DNA of 64,000 nt from Campylobacterales bacterium. GTDB lineage: Bacteria; Campylobacterota; Campylobacteria; Campylobacterales; Sulfurimonadaceae. The DNA is taken from assembly GCA_016938175.1 (NCBI GenBank), contig JAFGVE010000023.1, forward strand, positions 1 to 64,000, given 5' to 3'. A model generated the notes under the pieces. It searched no databases, was not told the DNA's origin, and was given only the letters and a program-made list of their open reading frames with translations. How positions within the stretch are numbered: position 1 is the first letter of the stretch; the number at the start of each line of letters is the position of its first letter. Position numbers and translations under genes: made by a program. Below, piece after piece: positions 1-8,621 of the stretch.

Positions 1-420
1 GAAGCACCTAAAGCAATGCCAAATGCTAAAGAAGAGGAAACAAAAAAAACTACAGATTCTAAAAAAGAACTCAAAAAAGAGTCTGAGCAAGACAATCTTA
101 TTGAAATTGGACAGTTTTTTGAGACTTCTTTAAAAGTAGGTACTGTTTTAGAAGCAGAAGAAGTCCCAAAAAGTAAAAAACTTTTAAAACTGCAAGTAAG
201 TCTCGGAGATAACGATACAAGACAAGTTGTAGCCGGTATAAAAGAGTTTTACTCTGCAGAATCACTTGTTGGTACACAAGTGTGTGTTGTTGCAAATTTA
301 AAACCTGCAAAACTGATGGATATGTTAAGTGAGGGAATGCTTCTTGCTGCTAAAGATGAAGATGGTCTTTGTCTAGTAAGACCGGAAAAACCTAAAAAGG
401 CAGGCACACCTATTGGATGA
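1..420 (+). CDS. metG: Methionyl-tRNA synthetase, C-terminal part (partial, runs off the left edge)
   Basis: Only the last 139 codons are in the window, and the frame is open from base 1. A lysine/glutamate-rich linker is followed by an OB-fold tRNA-binding domain (EMAPII/Trbp111 type) of about 100 residues. Visible family features are the stretch FETSLKVGTVLEAEEVPKSK, then VAGIKEFY, VVANLKPAKL and SEGMLLAA. In MetRS this appended domain dimerises the enzyme and increases tRNA affinity. The catalytic Rossmann domain and the KMSKS loop lie outside the window, so the full-length call rests on the family's usual architecture. A free-standing Trbp111-like protein is less likely because the frame continues upstream through the linker. 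The stop codon overlaps the next start (ATGA), which suggests translational coupling. Confidence 0.88.
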   Translation, partial: EAPKAMPNAKEEETKKTTDSKKELKKESEQDNLIEIGQFFETSLKVGTVLEAEEVPKSKKLLKLQVSLGDNDTRQVVAGIKEFYSAESLVGTQVCVVANLKPAKLMDMLSEGMLLAAKDEDGLCLVRPEKPKKAGTPIG

Positions 421-1421
421 GACTTGAAAACATTCTTGCACTGACACACGGCACTCTTATTAACGAACCTTTCATAAGAGAGTTTACAAACGTTGTTTTT
501 AAAGCAAAAACTGTAAAACGTGGTGACCTTTTTCTTGCTTTTGATGAGGCAGAGATAGAAGAAGCTATTGTTAACGGTGCATACGGAATAATGTTTTGTA
601 AACCTACACAAATAAGTGATAGTGAAATTGCATGGATTAAAGTCTCAGATTTAGAGGAAGCACTTAAAAGAATTCTACGTTTTAAACTGATAGACAAAGA
701 GATAGTTGTTTATGAGTGTAGTGAGGTGATTTTAAAACTTGCCCTGCAGGTAATGACAGAACCAAACTTTTTTGCACTCAGTGGTGACTTACAGTCAAAC
801 TTTTCAAAACTTTGGGAAATAGAGAGTGCTTGCACGGTACTCTTTTCTCCTACCCTGCTTTCAAGAGATCTTTTTACAAATATTCAGACACTCAGTACAA
901 ATGCATTAGAGAAAATCAATATTGTTGAGCAAACACTTTTTGAAACCTCTTTTATATATGACAATATCTTTTATGAAAGACAGCTAATATCGCCATTTTT
1001 CATCCCTTATCTTGAGATATTATTTCACTTTTTTAAAAGAAATAAGATAAATTTTCGTCTCCGTAAATTTATGCCTATAGATCACTTTGAACCCGTTTTT
1101 ACAAACAAAAATTTTGAAATAAAAGAGTTTGGAACGAGTGACAAAGTCCTTATTTTTGAAAAAAGTGTTGAGTTAATGGAGAGACAGATGAGTTTCTTAC
1201 AAAAGGAAGCTGCATGGGCAAAACTGCTTTACATACTGCCTATAAGTTATGAAAAATCACATAGTGATGAGAGTTCATCAATTGTCTATTATAAAAATAT
1301 TAATGAAATAAATAATATTTTACGTGGACACAGTTTTCATTTTGCTTTTATAGTTGGAGCAGATAAATCAATACTCCAAAAACCACTTGTTTCCCAAGTA
1401 CAATTACAACTCGAATTTTAA
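417..1421 (+). CDS. MurF-like protein, N-terminal Mur-ligase domain without a P-loop; function unknown
   Basis: The first ~110 residues follow the N-terminal UDP-substrate domain of MurF. Visible matches are a beta-rich start, a segment ending KRGDLFLAF (compare TPGCLFVAL in MurF), and AIVNGAYGIMF (compare AKAGGAGALLV). Where MurF has its ATP-binding GSSGKT loop, this protein reads FFALSGDLQSNFSKLW and has no Gly-Lys-Thr/Ser. The remaining ~220 residues match nothing I recognise. It is therefore unlikely to be an active ligase and may bind a UDP-MurNAc-peptide-like ligand or act as a structural or regulatory protein; this is inference. It overlaps metG by 4 bp and ends 9 bp before the TRAP gene, so it is probably co-transcribed with both. 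Confidence 0.55.
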   Translation: MRLENILALTHGTLINEPFIREFTNVVFKAKTVKRGDLFLAFDEAEIEEAIVNGAYGIMFCKPTQISDSEIAWIKVSDLEEALKRILRFKLIDKEIVVYECSEVILKLALQVMTEPNFFALSGDLQSNFSKLWEIESACTVLFSPTLLSRDLFTNIQTLSTNALEKINIVEQTLFETSFIYDNIFYERQLISPFFIPYLEILFHFFKRNKINFRLRKFMPIDHFEPVFTNKNFEIKEFGTSDKVLIFEKSVELMERQMSFLQKEAAWAKLLYILPISYEKSHSDESSSIVYYKNINEINNILRGHSFHFAFIVGADKSILQKPLVSQVQLQLEF

Positions 1422-1430
1422 GGAATCCTA

Positions 1431-2561
1431 ATGAATAGAAGAGACTTTTTGACTGCAACTACAGTTGCTTCAGCAGGTTTGGCACTTCAGGGATGTAATG
1501 AGAGCAACCGTCAGGCTATAGACTACTCAAAACATCCGCAAAAAAGTGAAAATGCTAAACATGTAAACATTAATAGAAATAAAAAAACTACAATCAAACT
1601 AGCTACATCTTGGCCTGCACATTTTCCAATTATGGGAACAGGTGTTGAGAAGTTTGCACAAAGAGTAGTAGATATTAGTGGTGGAACACTAGAGATAAAA
1701 CTCTATCCTAAAAACACACTTGTTCCCGCACTTGCAGTCTTTGATGCTTGTTCAAGCGGACAAATAGACGCCTTTCACTCTGGACCATATTACTGGAAAG
1801 GAAAAAACTCTGCTTTTTCTTTATATAGTGGTATTCCTTTTGGTTTCACAGCAGAGGAAATTAACTCATGGATGCTTTTTGGTGGTGGTTTGGAACTTTG
1901 GAGAGAGCAATACGGAAAATACAATCTCCACCCTTTCATGGGAGGCAATACAAATATTCAGATGGGTGGCTGGTTTAGAAAACCTATAAACTCCCTAGAA
2001 GATATGCAGGGCTTAAAAATGCGTATTCCAGGACTTGGTGGAGAAGTGTTTTCAAAAATGGGTGTCAATCCTATTTTACTACCAGCTGGAGAGATATATA
2101 CTTCTCTAGAAAGAGGCGTAATCGATGCTACAGAGTGGGTTGGTCCTGCTTTAGACATACAGATGCGTTTTTATAAAGTAGCACCTTATTACTATTCAGG
2201 TTGGCACGAACCAGGTTCTATCCTAGAACTTACTTTTAACAAAGAGATGTGGAGTAAACTGGCTTTTGAACACCAATCTATGATTGAAGTAGCTGCTAAT
2301 GAGCTTAATTCAAACATGACTTATGAATTTCACTCTAAGAATATTCATGCACTTCAAGAACTGCAAGATCTTAAAATAGAACTGCTGCAATATCCTCAAG
2401 ATGTTGTAAACGCAGGAAAAACAGCACTTACAAAAGTATTAGCCGAGTTAAGTGAAACAAATAAAGACTTTGCGACAGTAAACGAATCTATACAAAAGTA
2501 CCTCAAACTATCCAAACAATGGAGCGATGTCAGTTTAGGTTATTTTTTAAATGAAAGGTAA
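1431..2561 (+). CDS. TRAP transporter substrate-binding lipoprotein, TakP-like (DctP family)
   Basis: Periplasmic solute receptor of the DctP family. The N-terminus has a twin-arginine motif (NRRDFL) followed by a lipobox LALQGC with the lipidated Cys at residue 22, so export by Tat and then lipidation is likely. Mature landmarks are ATSWPAHFP, the region around residue 180 with GGWFRKP, the following MRIPGLGGEV, and VIDATEWVGP. These are characteristic of the TakP/TtLacP branch, which binds 2-oxo acids or lactate, in some cases with a metal ion. The membrane subunits DctQ and DctM are not adjacent, so they are either elsewhere or absent. The start has a good ribosome-binding site (AAGGAA, 7 bp upstream). 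The ligand cannot be read from the sequence. Confidence 0.85.
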   Translation: MNRRDFLTATTVASAGLALQGCNESNRQAIDYSKHPQKSENAKHVNINRNKKTTIKLATSWPAHFPIMGTGVEKFAQRVVDISGGTLEIKLYPKNTLVPALAVFDACSSGQIDAFHSGPYYWKGKNSAFSLYSGIPFGFTAEEINSWMLFGGGLELWREQYGKYNLHPFMGGNTNIQMGGWFRKPINSLEDMQGLKMRIPGLGGEVFSKMGVNPILLPAGEIYTSLERGVIDATEWVGPALDIQMRFYKVAPYYYSGWHEPGSILELTFNKEMWSKLAFEHQSMIEVAANELNSNMTYEFHSKNIHALQELQDLKIELLQYPQDVVNAGKTALTKVLAELSETNKDFATVNESIQKYLKLSKQWSDVSLGYFLNER

Positions 2562-2568
2562 AAATTGA

Positions 2569-3798
2569 TTGAAAACATTTAAAGCTTTTCTTACAATAAC
2601 ACTCATGCTACCCACAATACTTGTAGCATCTTTTCAAGGTATTATCCTTGATTCAAAAACACTACAACCTGTTAAACAGGCTAAAATCAGTGATGCCGAT
2701 AAGAGCACTTACAGTGATGACAATGGTACGTTTTCATTAGAAACTGATGCGAACGTAACACACATCAAAGCTTATGGATATAGACCTTATGAACTTCAAA
2801 GAGATGAGAATATCTCGACAGTAAAACTTGAGCCAATATCTGTTAAAGCACTCTATTTGACTTTTTGGGGTGCAAGCAACAACTCAGGCACTTCTAAAAA
2901 TATATATAAACTCATTCAACAGACTGATGCCAATGCCATAGTTGTTGATGTAAAAAATGAGTATGGTTCTACCTCTTTTTATACAGACTTTGAACAAGCG
3001 AATAGCTACGGTGCACACAAAGACAGAACAAATAGAGACATTCAAAAGTTTATGAAAAGACTTAAAAATAAAAATATATATACTATCGCCCGTATAGTTA
3101 CATTTAAAGATGAACTGCAAGCCTCTAACAATCCAGAGTATGCCATTAAACGTGATGACAATGGAACAATTTGGAGAAACCATGACAAAATGGCTTGGGT
3201 AGACCCTTTTGATGCACGCTCACATGAGTATGCAATTAGAATGGCCGAAGAAGCTGCAAAAGTTGGTTTTGATGAGATTAATTTTGACTATATTCGTTTT
3301 CCTGCTAAAGAGGGATTACGTTTTTCACAAGAGAGTACACAAGAAAACAGAATAAAAGCTATAGAGACATTTTTAGACAAGGCTCAAAAAAGATTGCAAA
3401 AATATGGCGTTTTTATCTCTGTAGATACTTATGGAAATATATGTTGGGCAGATGACGATAATGGAATTGGACAAACTGTATCTTCATTAGCCGCACATGC
3501 CGACTATTTAGCACCAATGCTCTATCCTTCAGGATTCTCAAGCGGTTCTTTCTATTTTAAACGCCCTGCAAATCATCCGTATGCTGTGATATACAGAAGT
3601 GTAAAACATATTGAAGATAGAATTCAGAGTAAGAGAGTCCGTCCTTGGTTACAATACTTTAAAGACTATACTCCAAGTCGTCGTGACTATAAACGTTTTG
3701 AAATCCAAGAACAGATTCGTGCCACAAACGATGCAGAGACAAACGGATGGATGATGTGGTCACCTTCTAGTAAATATTACTTAGAGGATTTACGTTAA
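2569..3798 (+). CDS. Putative glycoside hydrolase (DUF4015/GHL type) with N-terminal carboxypeptidase-regulatory-like domain
   Basis: Begins with TTG and a signal peptide of about 20 residues ending near LVASFQG. Residues ~22-85 look like a small beta-sandwich of the carboxypeptidase-regulatory type (LDSKTLQPVKQAKISD, then DDNGTFSLET and KAYGYRPYE). From ~95 onward it matches the putative glycoside hydrolase family DUF4015. Matches include AIVVDVKNEYG, YTIARIVTFKD, the probable active-site strand DEINFDYIRFP near residue 235, FISVDTYGNICW, and a C-terminal WMMWSPSSKY. The fold is a TIM barrel by family knowledge. The substrate is unknown; an envelope polysaccharide is a reasonable guess given the exported location. 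Its last 9 bases overlap the convergent metallopeptidase gene. Confidence 0.75.
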   Translation: MKTFKAFLTITLMLPTILVASFQGIILDSKTLQPVKQAKISDADKSTYSDDNGTFSLETDANVTHIKAYGYRPYELQRDENISTVKLEPISVKALYLTFWGASNNSGTSKNIYKLIQQTDANAIVVDVKNEYGSTSFYTDFEQANSYGAHKDRTNRDIQKFMKRLKNKNIYTIARIVTFKDELQASNNPEYAIKRDDNGTIWRNHDKMAWVDPFDARSHEYAIRMAEEAAKVGFDEINFDYIRFPAKEGLRFSQESTQENRIKAIETFLDKAQKRLQKYGVFISVDTYGNICWADDDNGIGQTVSSLAAHADYLAPMLYPSGFSSGSFYFKRPANHPYAVIYRSVKHIEDRIQSKRVRPWLQYFKDYTPSRRDYKRFEIQEQIRATNDAETNGWMMWSPSSKYYLEDLR

Positions 3799-4314
3799 AC
3801 GTATACTTTTAAGTTCTTTTGCATATTGCTTTGAATTTGGCAGATACTTTTCAACATATGTGTGAAAAGCCTTGGAGTGGTTCATATGCACAAGATGCGA
3901 AAGTTCATGAACTACGACATAGTCTATAAGTTCTTCTTTTACTCTCGTTAAATGAGTATTTAGGGTGATTACACCTTTTGAATTACAACTTCCCCATCGA
4001 GACTTCATTTTTTTAAAACGCAATTCACTATATTCCAAACCCATCTCTTGTGAAAAATAAACTACTCTATCTTGTATATACTCTACACTAAAGAGTATTT
4101 CATCACAAAGATGTTGCAGGCGAGCTACGCGTTTACGCTGTTTTACAATCCACTCTGCTTTTTCATCAAGTAAATTTACAATATATGTTTGTGATTTTGA
4201 AGGTGTTTTAAGTGTCACTCCACCCTCTTTATCTACTGAAATATATGTATGTTTGAGTCTTTTATTATAAATAATAGTAGGATTTATATCTTCATATGAA
4301 TTAGTATTATTCAT
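3790..4314 (-). CDS. YgjP-like zinc metallopeptidase (DUF45/M48 type)
   Basis: 174 residues with the zinc-binding helix HELSH at 136-140 and a third ligand candidate His146 in HMNHSKAF, as in YgjP/WLM-type metalloproteases. Upstream are the family signatures MKSRWGSCNSKGVITLN and a short beta-rich N-terminal domain. The family is cytoplasmic and its substrates are mostly unknown. The gene lies just downstream of queC on the same strand and overlaps it by 8 bases, so it is probably co-transcribed. Confidence in the family is high, in the role low. Confidence 0.82.
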   Translation of the reverse strand: MNNTNSYEDINPTIIYNKRLKHTYISVDKEGGVTLKTPSKSQTYIVNLLDEKAEWIVKQRKRVARLQHLCDEILFSVEYIQDRVVYFSQEMGLEYSELRFKKMKSRWGSCNSKGVITLNTHLTRVKEELIDYVVVHELSHLVHMNHSKAFHTYVEKYLPNSKQYAKELKSIRLT

Positions 4315-4984
4315 ATTCTATGGGATCTTTTACTCCAGCTTTTTCAAAACCATTTAATCGTAGTCTACAACTATCACATACACCACAAGCCTTTGATTCG
4401 TTTTTATAACAGCTCCATGTTAAGTGTAGAGGAACATCAAGAGCAAGTGCAGTTTGCACAATTTCAGACTTTTTAAGATGTACAAGTGGCATCGCTATCT
4501 CTATCACTGTTTCATCTTTTGTTCCAAGGTTAATTGCTTTTTGCATAGCCTCTATATAATTTTCTCTACAATCAGGATAACCGCTACTATCCTCTTGTAC
4601 AACACCTATACTTAAAAGCTCAGCTCCCTCTTTTTCAGCAACTGCAGCCGCCATACTTAAAAATATACCATTGCGAAAAGGTACATACGTCACCGGAACA
4701 CCCTCTTCTACTCCACCTATGGGTACTTCAATACTTCTATCCGTAAGAGCCGAAGCACCTAAGTGTTTAAAAAAATCAAGTGAGAGCACATACTTTGAAC
4801 TTACATCTAATGCATGACATATTGCATGAAAAGCTTCAAGCTCTTTTTTCTCAGTTCTTTGATCATAGTTAAAATGAAGGGCTACTATTTCGTAGCCTTT
4901 TTGTTTTGCCATATATGCACTTAGAGTTGAGTCCATCCCTCCACTCATTATACATACTGCTTTTTTTCTCTGTGTCGCTTCCAT
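4307..4984 (-). CDS. queC: 7-cyano-7-deazaguanine synthase (preQ0 synthase)
   Basis: Converts 7-carboxy-7-deazaguanine to preQ0 using ATP and ammonia, in the queuosine pathway. The ATP-pyrophosphatase loop SGGMDST is at residues 14-20. A C-terminal zinc site is formed by Cys192, Cys200, Cys203 and Cys206. The start at 4984 (MEATQRKK) is preferred. The frame stays open upstream to 5125, but that part would overlap ybeY and places ~47 non-homologous residues before the P-loop. The length of 225 residues fits the family. Divergent from ybeY across 46 bp. Confidence 0.93.
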   Translation of the reverse strand: MEATQRKKAVCIMSGGMDSTLSAYMAKQKGYEIVALHFNYDQRTEKKELEAFHAICHALDVSSKYVLSLDFFKHLGASALTDRSIEVPIGGVEEGVPVTYVPFRNGIFLSMAAAVAEKEGAELLSIGVVQEDSSGYPDCRENYIEAMQKAINLGTKDETVIEIAMPLVHLKKSEIVQTALALDVPLHLTWSCYKNESKACGVCDSCRLRLNGFEKAGVKDPIEYE

Positions 4985-4999
4985 GGGAGAAGTGTAACA

Positions 5000-5016
5000 T
5001 ATTTTTATAATCTTAG
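5000..5016 (+). promoter_or_regulatory. Probable ybeY promoter -10 element (TATAAT, 5006-5011)
   Basis: A TATAAT preceded by T-rich sequence sits 20 bp before the ybeY start. Transcription would begin about 13 bases before the ATG and leave almost no room for a ribosome-binding site. The opposing queC promoter must lie in the same 46-bp gap. Confidence 0.45.
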
Positions 5017-5030
5017 ATATACTTGCATTT

Positions 5031-5450
5031 ATGATTGAACTTGATAACAGAACCACCCTCAACGTTAATGAAGAGTTTTTAAACTCAATAGCTGCAAAGT
5101 TTACACAAAAAGAGATTGAGCTCATTATTACTGATAATAAAGAGATAAAAGAGATAAATGCTCAGTACCGCTCTATTGACAAAGCGACAGATGTCCTCAG
5201 TTTTCCTTACGAAGACTCTCCTATGGCACCTCTAGGCAGTATCATAATCAGCCAAAATTTTGTAAAAGACAAAGCAAGTGAGCTTAGACACTCTGAAGAT
5301 GAAGAGCTGACACTACTCTTCATTCATGGACTTCTTCATATTTTAGGATACGACCATGAAGTTGACAGTGGCGAAATGCGTCAAATGGAAAAAAAGCTCA
5401 TCGAAGAGCTTTCACTTCCAACAAGTTTAATAGTTAGAACAGAAGGATAA
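5031..5450 (+). CDS. ybeY: Endoribonuclease YbeY (16S rRNA maturation)
   Basis: Single-strand endoribonuclease needed for 16S rRNA 3' end processing and ribosome quality control. The family zinc motif H-x3-H-x5-H is present as HGLLHILGYDH, with His99, His103 and His109. The conserved stretch TDVLSFPY is at residues 53-60. The length of 139 residues is normal. It starts shortly after a TATAAT and has no clear Shine-Dalgarno sequence. The antiporter gene follows after 2 bp, so the two are likely one transcript. Confidence 0.93.
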   Translation: MIELDNRTTLNVNEEFLNSIAAKFTQKEIELIITDNKEIKEINAQYRSIDKATDVLSFPYEDSPMAPLGSIIISQNFVKDKASELRHSEDEELTLLFIHGLLHILGYDHEVDSGEMRQMEKKLIEELSLPTSLIVRTEG

Positions 5451-5452
5451 AA

Positions 5453-6379
5453 ATGGATTACGCAATTTTTTTAGTTGCTATGGCAGCACTTATTTATGGA
5501 GCTGACTTCATCATTAAAGAGTCAGAACGTATTGCACTGCACTTTAATATTTCACACTATGTCATTGGAGCTACACTCGTAGCTTTTGGAACTTCTCTGC
5601 CTGAAATGGCAGCCTCAATGATGGCATCATCTTATGGTAAAAGTGATATGGCAGTTGCAAACGTCATTGGAAGTGTTACCTTTAATATCACTCTTGTTTT
5701 AGGACTTGTGTTTGTTTTAACAAAAGGAATGCATCCAAAAAGAGAGCTTTTTGCACTCGATAGTGCCTGGGTAATTGTTCCTGTTGTTATCCTCTTTATA
5801 ATGATTCAAGATGGTGTAATTGGAAGATTTGACGGTACTCTTTTTGTACTGATGATGGCTTCTTACCTACTCTTTTTATTTAAAGACTCCAAAGGTGATT
5901 TAGAAGACGAAATAGATGAAGAACTTACACAAGGCTTTGCTTGGAGTAAAACTATAGCCCTGCTTGTTATTGGATTTGCACTGACTATAGGTGGAGCGCA
6001 CTATGTTGTTGAGAGTGCGACAAGCATTGCTCGCTCACTAGATGTAAGTGAGTGGATTATAGGTCTATTCCTCATCTCTTTAGGAACATCGCTGCCAGAG
6101 CTTGTTGTCTCACTAGTTGCACTCAAAAAAGGCAATGCAGAAATGAGTATCGGAAATATTATTGGTTCAAACGTAGCAAACTTTTCTATGGTACTTGGAG
6201 GTGCAGCGCTTATTGCCCCACTCAGTGTAGATTTAACAAAAACTGGATTTGATATTTTCATTATGGCAGCAGCGTCTATCACTCTGCTATTTATCATCGC
6301 AAACAAACTTTATAACAAAGCAGGAGGAATTTTCCTGCTGACGATTTTAGCACTTTTTTTACAAAACTCTTTTGCTTAA
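5453..6379 (+). CDS. Calcium/sodium antiporter, CaCA family (YrbG-like)
   Basis: About ten hydrophobic segments in two homologous halves. Each half carries the alpha-repeat that forms the cation site in this superfamily: VAFGTSLPEMAASM near residue 45 and ISLGTSLPELVVSL near residue 210. A soluble acidic loop (GDLEDEIDEELTQ) separates the halves, as is usual. Inner-membrane Ca2+ or other divalent/Na+ exchange is inferred from the family. It begins 2 bp after ybeY with AAGGATAAAA as ribosome-binding site. Confidence 0.85.
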   Translation: MDYAIFLVAMAALIYGADFIIKESERIALHFNISHYVIGATLVAFGTSLPEMAASMMASSYGKSDMAVANVIGSVTFNITLVLGLVFVLTKGMHPKRELFALDSAWVIVPVVILFIMIQDGVIGRFDGTLFVLMMASYLLFLFKDSKGDLEDEIDEELTQGFAWSKTIALLVIGFALTIGGAHYVVESATSIARSLDVSEWIIGLFLISLGTSLPELVVSLVALKKGNAEMSIGNIIGSNVANFSMVLGGAALIAPLSVDLTKTGFDIFIMAAASITLLFIIANKLYNKAGGIFLLTILALFLQNSFA

Positions 6380-6387
6380 AAGCCAAG

Positions 6388-8172
6388 CTACTTTTTAATG
6401 TAGCCTAGCTCCAAGAGCTTATTATACACATCTGATACAATCCCTCCGGCAGCCTGTCCACCATGACCACCGTGTTCTATCATTGCCATAACAACATATT
6501 GCGGATTTTTATAGGGTCCATAACTAGTAAACCAAGCGTGAGAGCGGTTATAGTAAGCCATCTCATGTTCAAGTTGGCGTTTCTGTATATCTTGCTTAAT
6601 AGCAACAACCTGTGCAGTACCTGTCTTACCTGCAATTTTTACCTTAGAATGTAAATATCCAGTAGCTGTCCCGTGAGGAGAGTTACACACTTCATACATT
6701 GCCCTTTGAATAGTTGGTAACTCTTTAAGCTCTTCTTTTGTGAGTACATTTTCAAATCTCGGCTCATAAGTTTGCTCACCTATTTTTTGTACAAAATGGG
6801 GTGTCGGTAGTTTAGCCGTCGCCATAAGTGCTGTTTGTTGAGCAATTTGCAGAGGCGTAGTCAAAAAATCACCCTGACCGATAGACATATTGGCAGTCTC
6901 ACCTATATTCCATATTTTGTTATATTTTTGACGTTTCCACTCACGTGATGGTACTACACCGATGAATTCGTTTGGTAAGTCAACACCAGTTTTCCTACCA
7001 AGCCCATAACGTTTAAGTGCCTGGCTCATTTTTGCATTTCCTACAATAAGACTACCTTTATAAAAGTAGTCATCGCAACTTTCACGAACAGCTTTTACAA
7101 TGTCTGTATGTCTATGTCCATCCTTCTTCCAACAACGAAATATACGACCACCTAAAGGCAAAGAGGACTGACAATCTACACTCCAGTATTTATTTAAATC
7201 TGTAGATATATATAAAAGTCCTAACATCGGTTTGATAGTTGAACCAGGAGGATAAAGCCCATTAACAAGTTTATTTGTAAAGGGGTGGTCAAGACTTGAA
7301 GATAATTTATTGTACATATCGTACGACATACCAGAAACAAAAATATTTAAGTCATAGTTTGGAAAACTGCCTGCAGCAAGTATGGAACCGTTCATATCCA
7401 TCACTACTATTGCACCTACTTTATTTTCAAAAAGTGTGGAAATATACTTCTGTAGCTCTATATCCAATGCTAAAGTCAGTTTTCTGTTCTCATCGGCTGT
7501 TTTATAATGTAGCTCTTCTACTTCTAAATTATTTGCATTTACTTTTATTTCACGCGTTCCGGGAATACCTTGCAAATACTTATTGTAATAACGTTCAATC
7601 CCTGTTTTTCCTGTATAACCTATGAGCTCTAAGAGATGATCTTGGTCAATATCTTTTTTGTTAGCACGAGCCACATAACCAATCATATGTGCTGCAACAT
7701 TTTTATAAGGATAAAAACGTTTTGGCGCAGATGAAATTAAAATATTTTCTCTAAGATTTAAAACTGAATAAACAGGCATAATCTCCTCATAAGGGATAAA
7801 ATGAACAACATCTATAAAGTTATGATTATAAAGAGAATCTTTTTTAATGTAGTTTTTGATAATTTTTTGTTTATTAAGAGATGGTAATAGTTTAACAAGT
7901 AAATCAACCTCTTGATTAAACTTTTTCATACTTTTTTTAGAACGTAAATGCGGTGCAAGACTAATCTTGAACCCAAGCTCATTAATCGCTAAAGGTCTAT
8001 TATGTCTATCTACTATAGTTCCTCTAATAGGTGCTATCTGCTCATGTTTAATAGTATTTTTCATTGAAAGCTTTGAGTAGTAACTATTAGATTCTACAGC
8101 TAAAAAAAAGACCCTCACTATAAGTGCAAGCCATATCGAGACAAAGACAAAAATTATAAATTTTATTTTCAT
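6388..8172 (-). CDS. mrdA: Penicillin-binding protein 2, peptidoglycan transpeptidase of the elongasome
   Basis: Class B PBP. One N-terminal membrane helix (residues ~4-26) is followed by a dimerisation domain with IRGTIVDRHNRPLA and then the transpeptidase domain. The catalytic serine is Ser311 in PGSTIKP, the second motif appears as SCDDYF, and the third is KTGT starting at Lys516. Length (594) and motif spacing match PBP2 rather than PBP3. It cross-links the lateral wall together with RodA and MreBCD. The start codon overlaps the upstream membrane-protein stop by 4 bp. It is the last gene of the minus-strand envelope cluster. A weak hairpin follows the stop. Confidence 0.92.
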   Translation of the reverse strand: MKIKFIIFVFVSIWLALIVRVFFLAVESNSYYSKLSMKNTIKHEQIAPIRGTIVDRHNRPLAINELGFKISLAPHLRSKKSMKKFNQEVDLLVKLLPSLNKQKIIKNYIKKDSLYNHNFIDVVHFIPYEEIMPVYSVLNLRENILISSAPKRFYPYKNVAAHMIGYVARANKKDIDQDHLLELIGYTGKTGIERYYNKYLQGIPGTREIKVNANNLEVEELHYKTADENRKLTLALDIELQKYISTLFENKVGAIVVMDMNGSILAAGSFPNYDLNIFVSGMSYDMYNKLSSSLDHPFTNKLVNGLYPPGSTIKPMLGLLYISTDLNKYWSVDCQSSLPLGGRIFRCWKKDGHRHTDIVKAVRESCDDYFYKGSLIVGNAKMSQALKRYGLGRKTGVDLPNEFIGVVPSREWKRQKYNKIWNIGETANMSIGQGDFLTTPLQIAQQTALMATAKLPTPHFVQKIGEQTYEPRFENVLTKEELKELPTIQRAMYEVCNSPHGTATGYLHSKVKIAGKTGTAQVVAIKQDIQKRQLEHEMAYYNRSHAWFTSYGPYKNPQYVVMAMIEHGGHGGQAAGGIVSDVYNKLLELGYIKK

Positions 8173-8621
8173 AAAAGACTCACTAGAAAAAACTCAATTA
8201 CTATATAGTAAATTATATAATAATTGAGCTGTGGCGTATCGAGTAAGAAGATATTTCCTAAAAGCGTTAAAAAAAGAAAGTAGCCTAAGTACGCAAAAAC
8301 TATGTAAGAGATATTGATACAGGATTTACAAGAGAAACTCTGCTCTAAAGATGGCATAAAAAACTTTTTGACTATATAAAAATAGAGTATAGAACTAAAA
8401 AGCATATATCCAAAGTTTGCCTCAAAGAAAGTGAGTGCAAATGATATGTAGAGGACCACAAGAGAGTCCGCTCTATCAAGTGCTCTGGAAAAAAGGACAA
8501 AAATCATTCCAAAAAGAGGAGGTAAAAATGGATAAATACTGCTTAGGCTCACATATACAACAAAAAGTAGTATATAAAATAGAGATGCTAAAGGTTGATT
8601 ATGAGTGATACTTCGTTGCAT
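8169..8621 (-). CDS. Small integral membrane protein, MreD-like by position
   Basis: 150 residues with about five hydrophobic helices and few charges. There is a motif-free pattern similar in size and topology to MreD (often ~160 residues). It lies directly upstream of mrdA with a 4-bp overlap, and from memory the C. jejuni orthologue (Cj0651 region) has the same place. I see no diagnostic motif, so MreD function is inferred from context only. The start overlaps the end of argA by 34 bp without a recognisable ribosome-binding site. Translation may depend on ribosomes finishing argA. Confidence 0.6.
   Translation of the reverse strand: MQRSITHNQPLASLFYILLFVVYVSLSSIYPFLPPLFGMIFVLFSRALDRADSLVVLYISFALTFFEANFGYMLFSSILYFYIVKKFFMPSLEQSFSCKSCINISYIVFAYLGYFLFLTLLGNIFLLDTPQLNYYIIYYIVIEFFLVSLL

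Noticed and set aside
4985..5125. Upstream extension of queC
   Set aside because: It would overlap ybeY deeply, adds residues without homology and lies beyond the divergent promoter region; the ATG at 4984 fits.
6387..6404. Hairpin between the antiporter and mrdA
   Set aside because: Only a 5-bp stem (GCTAC/GTAGC) with an 8-base loop and no T-run; too weak to call a terminator.
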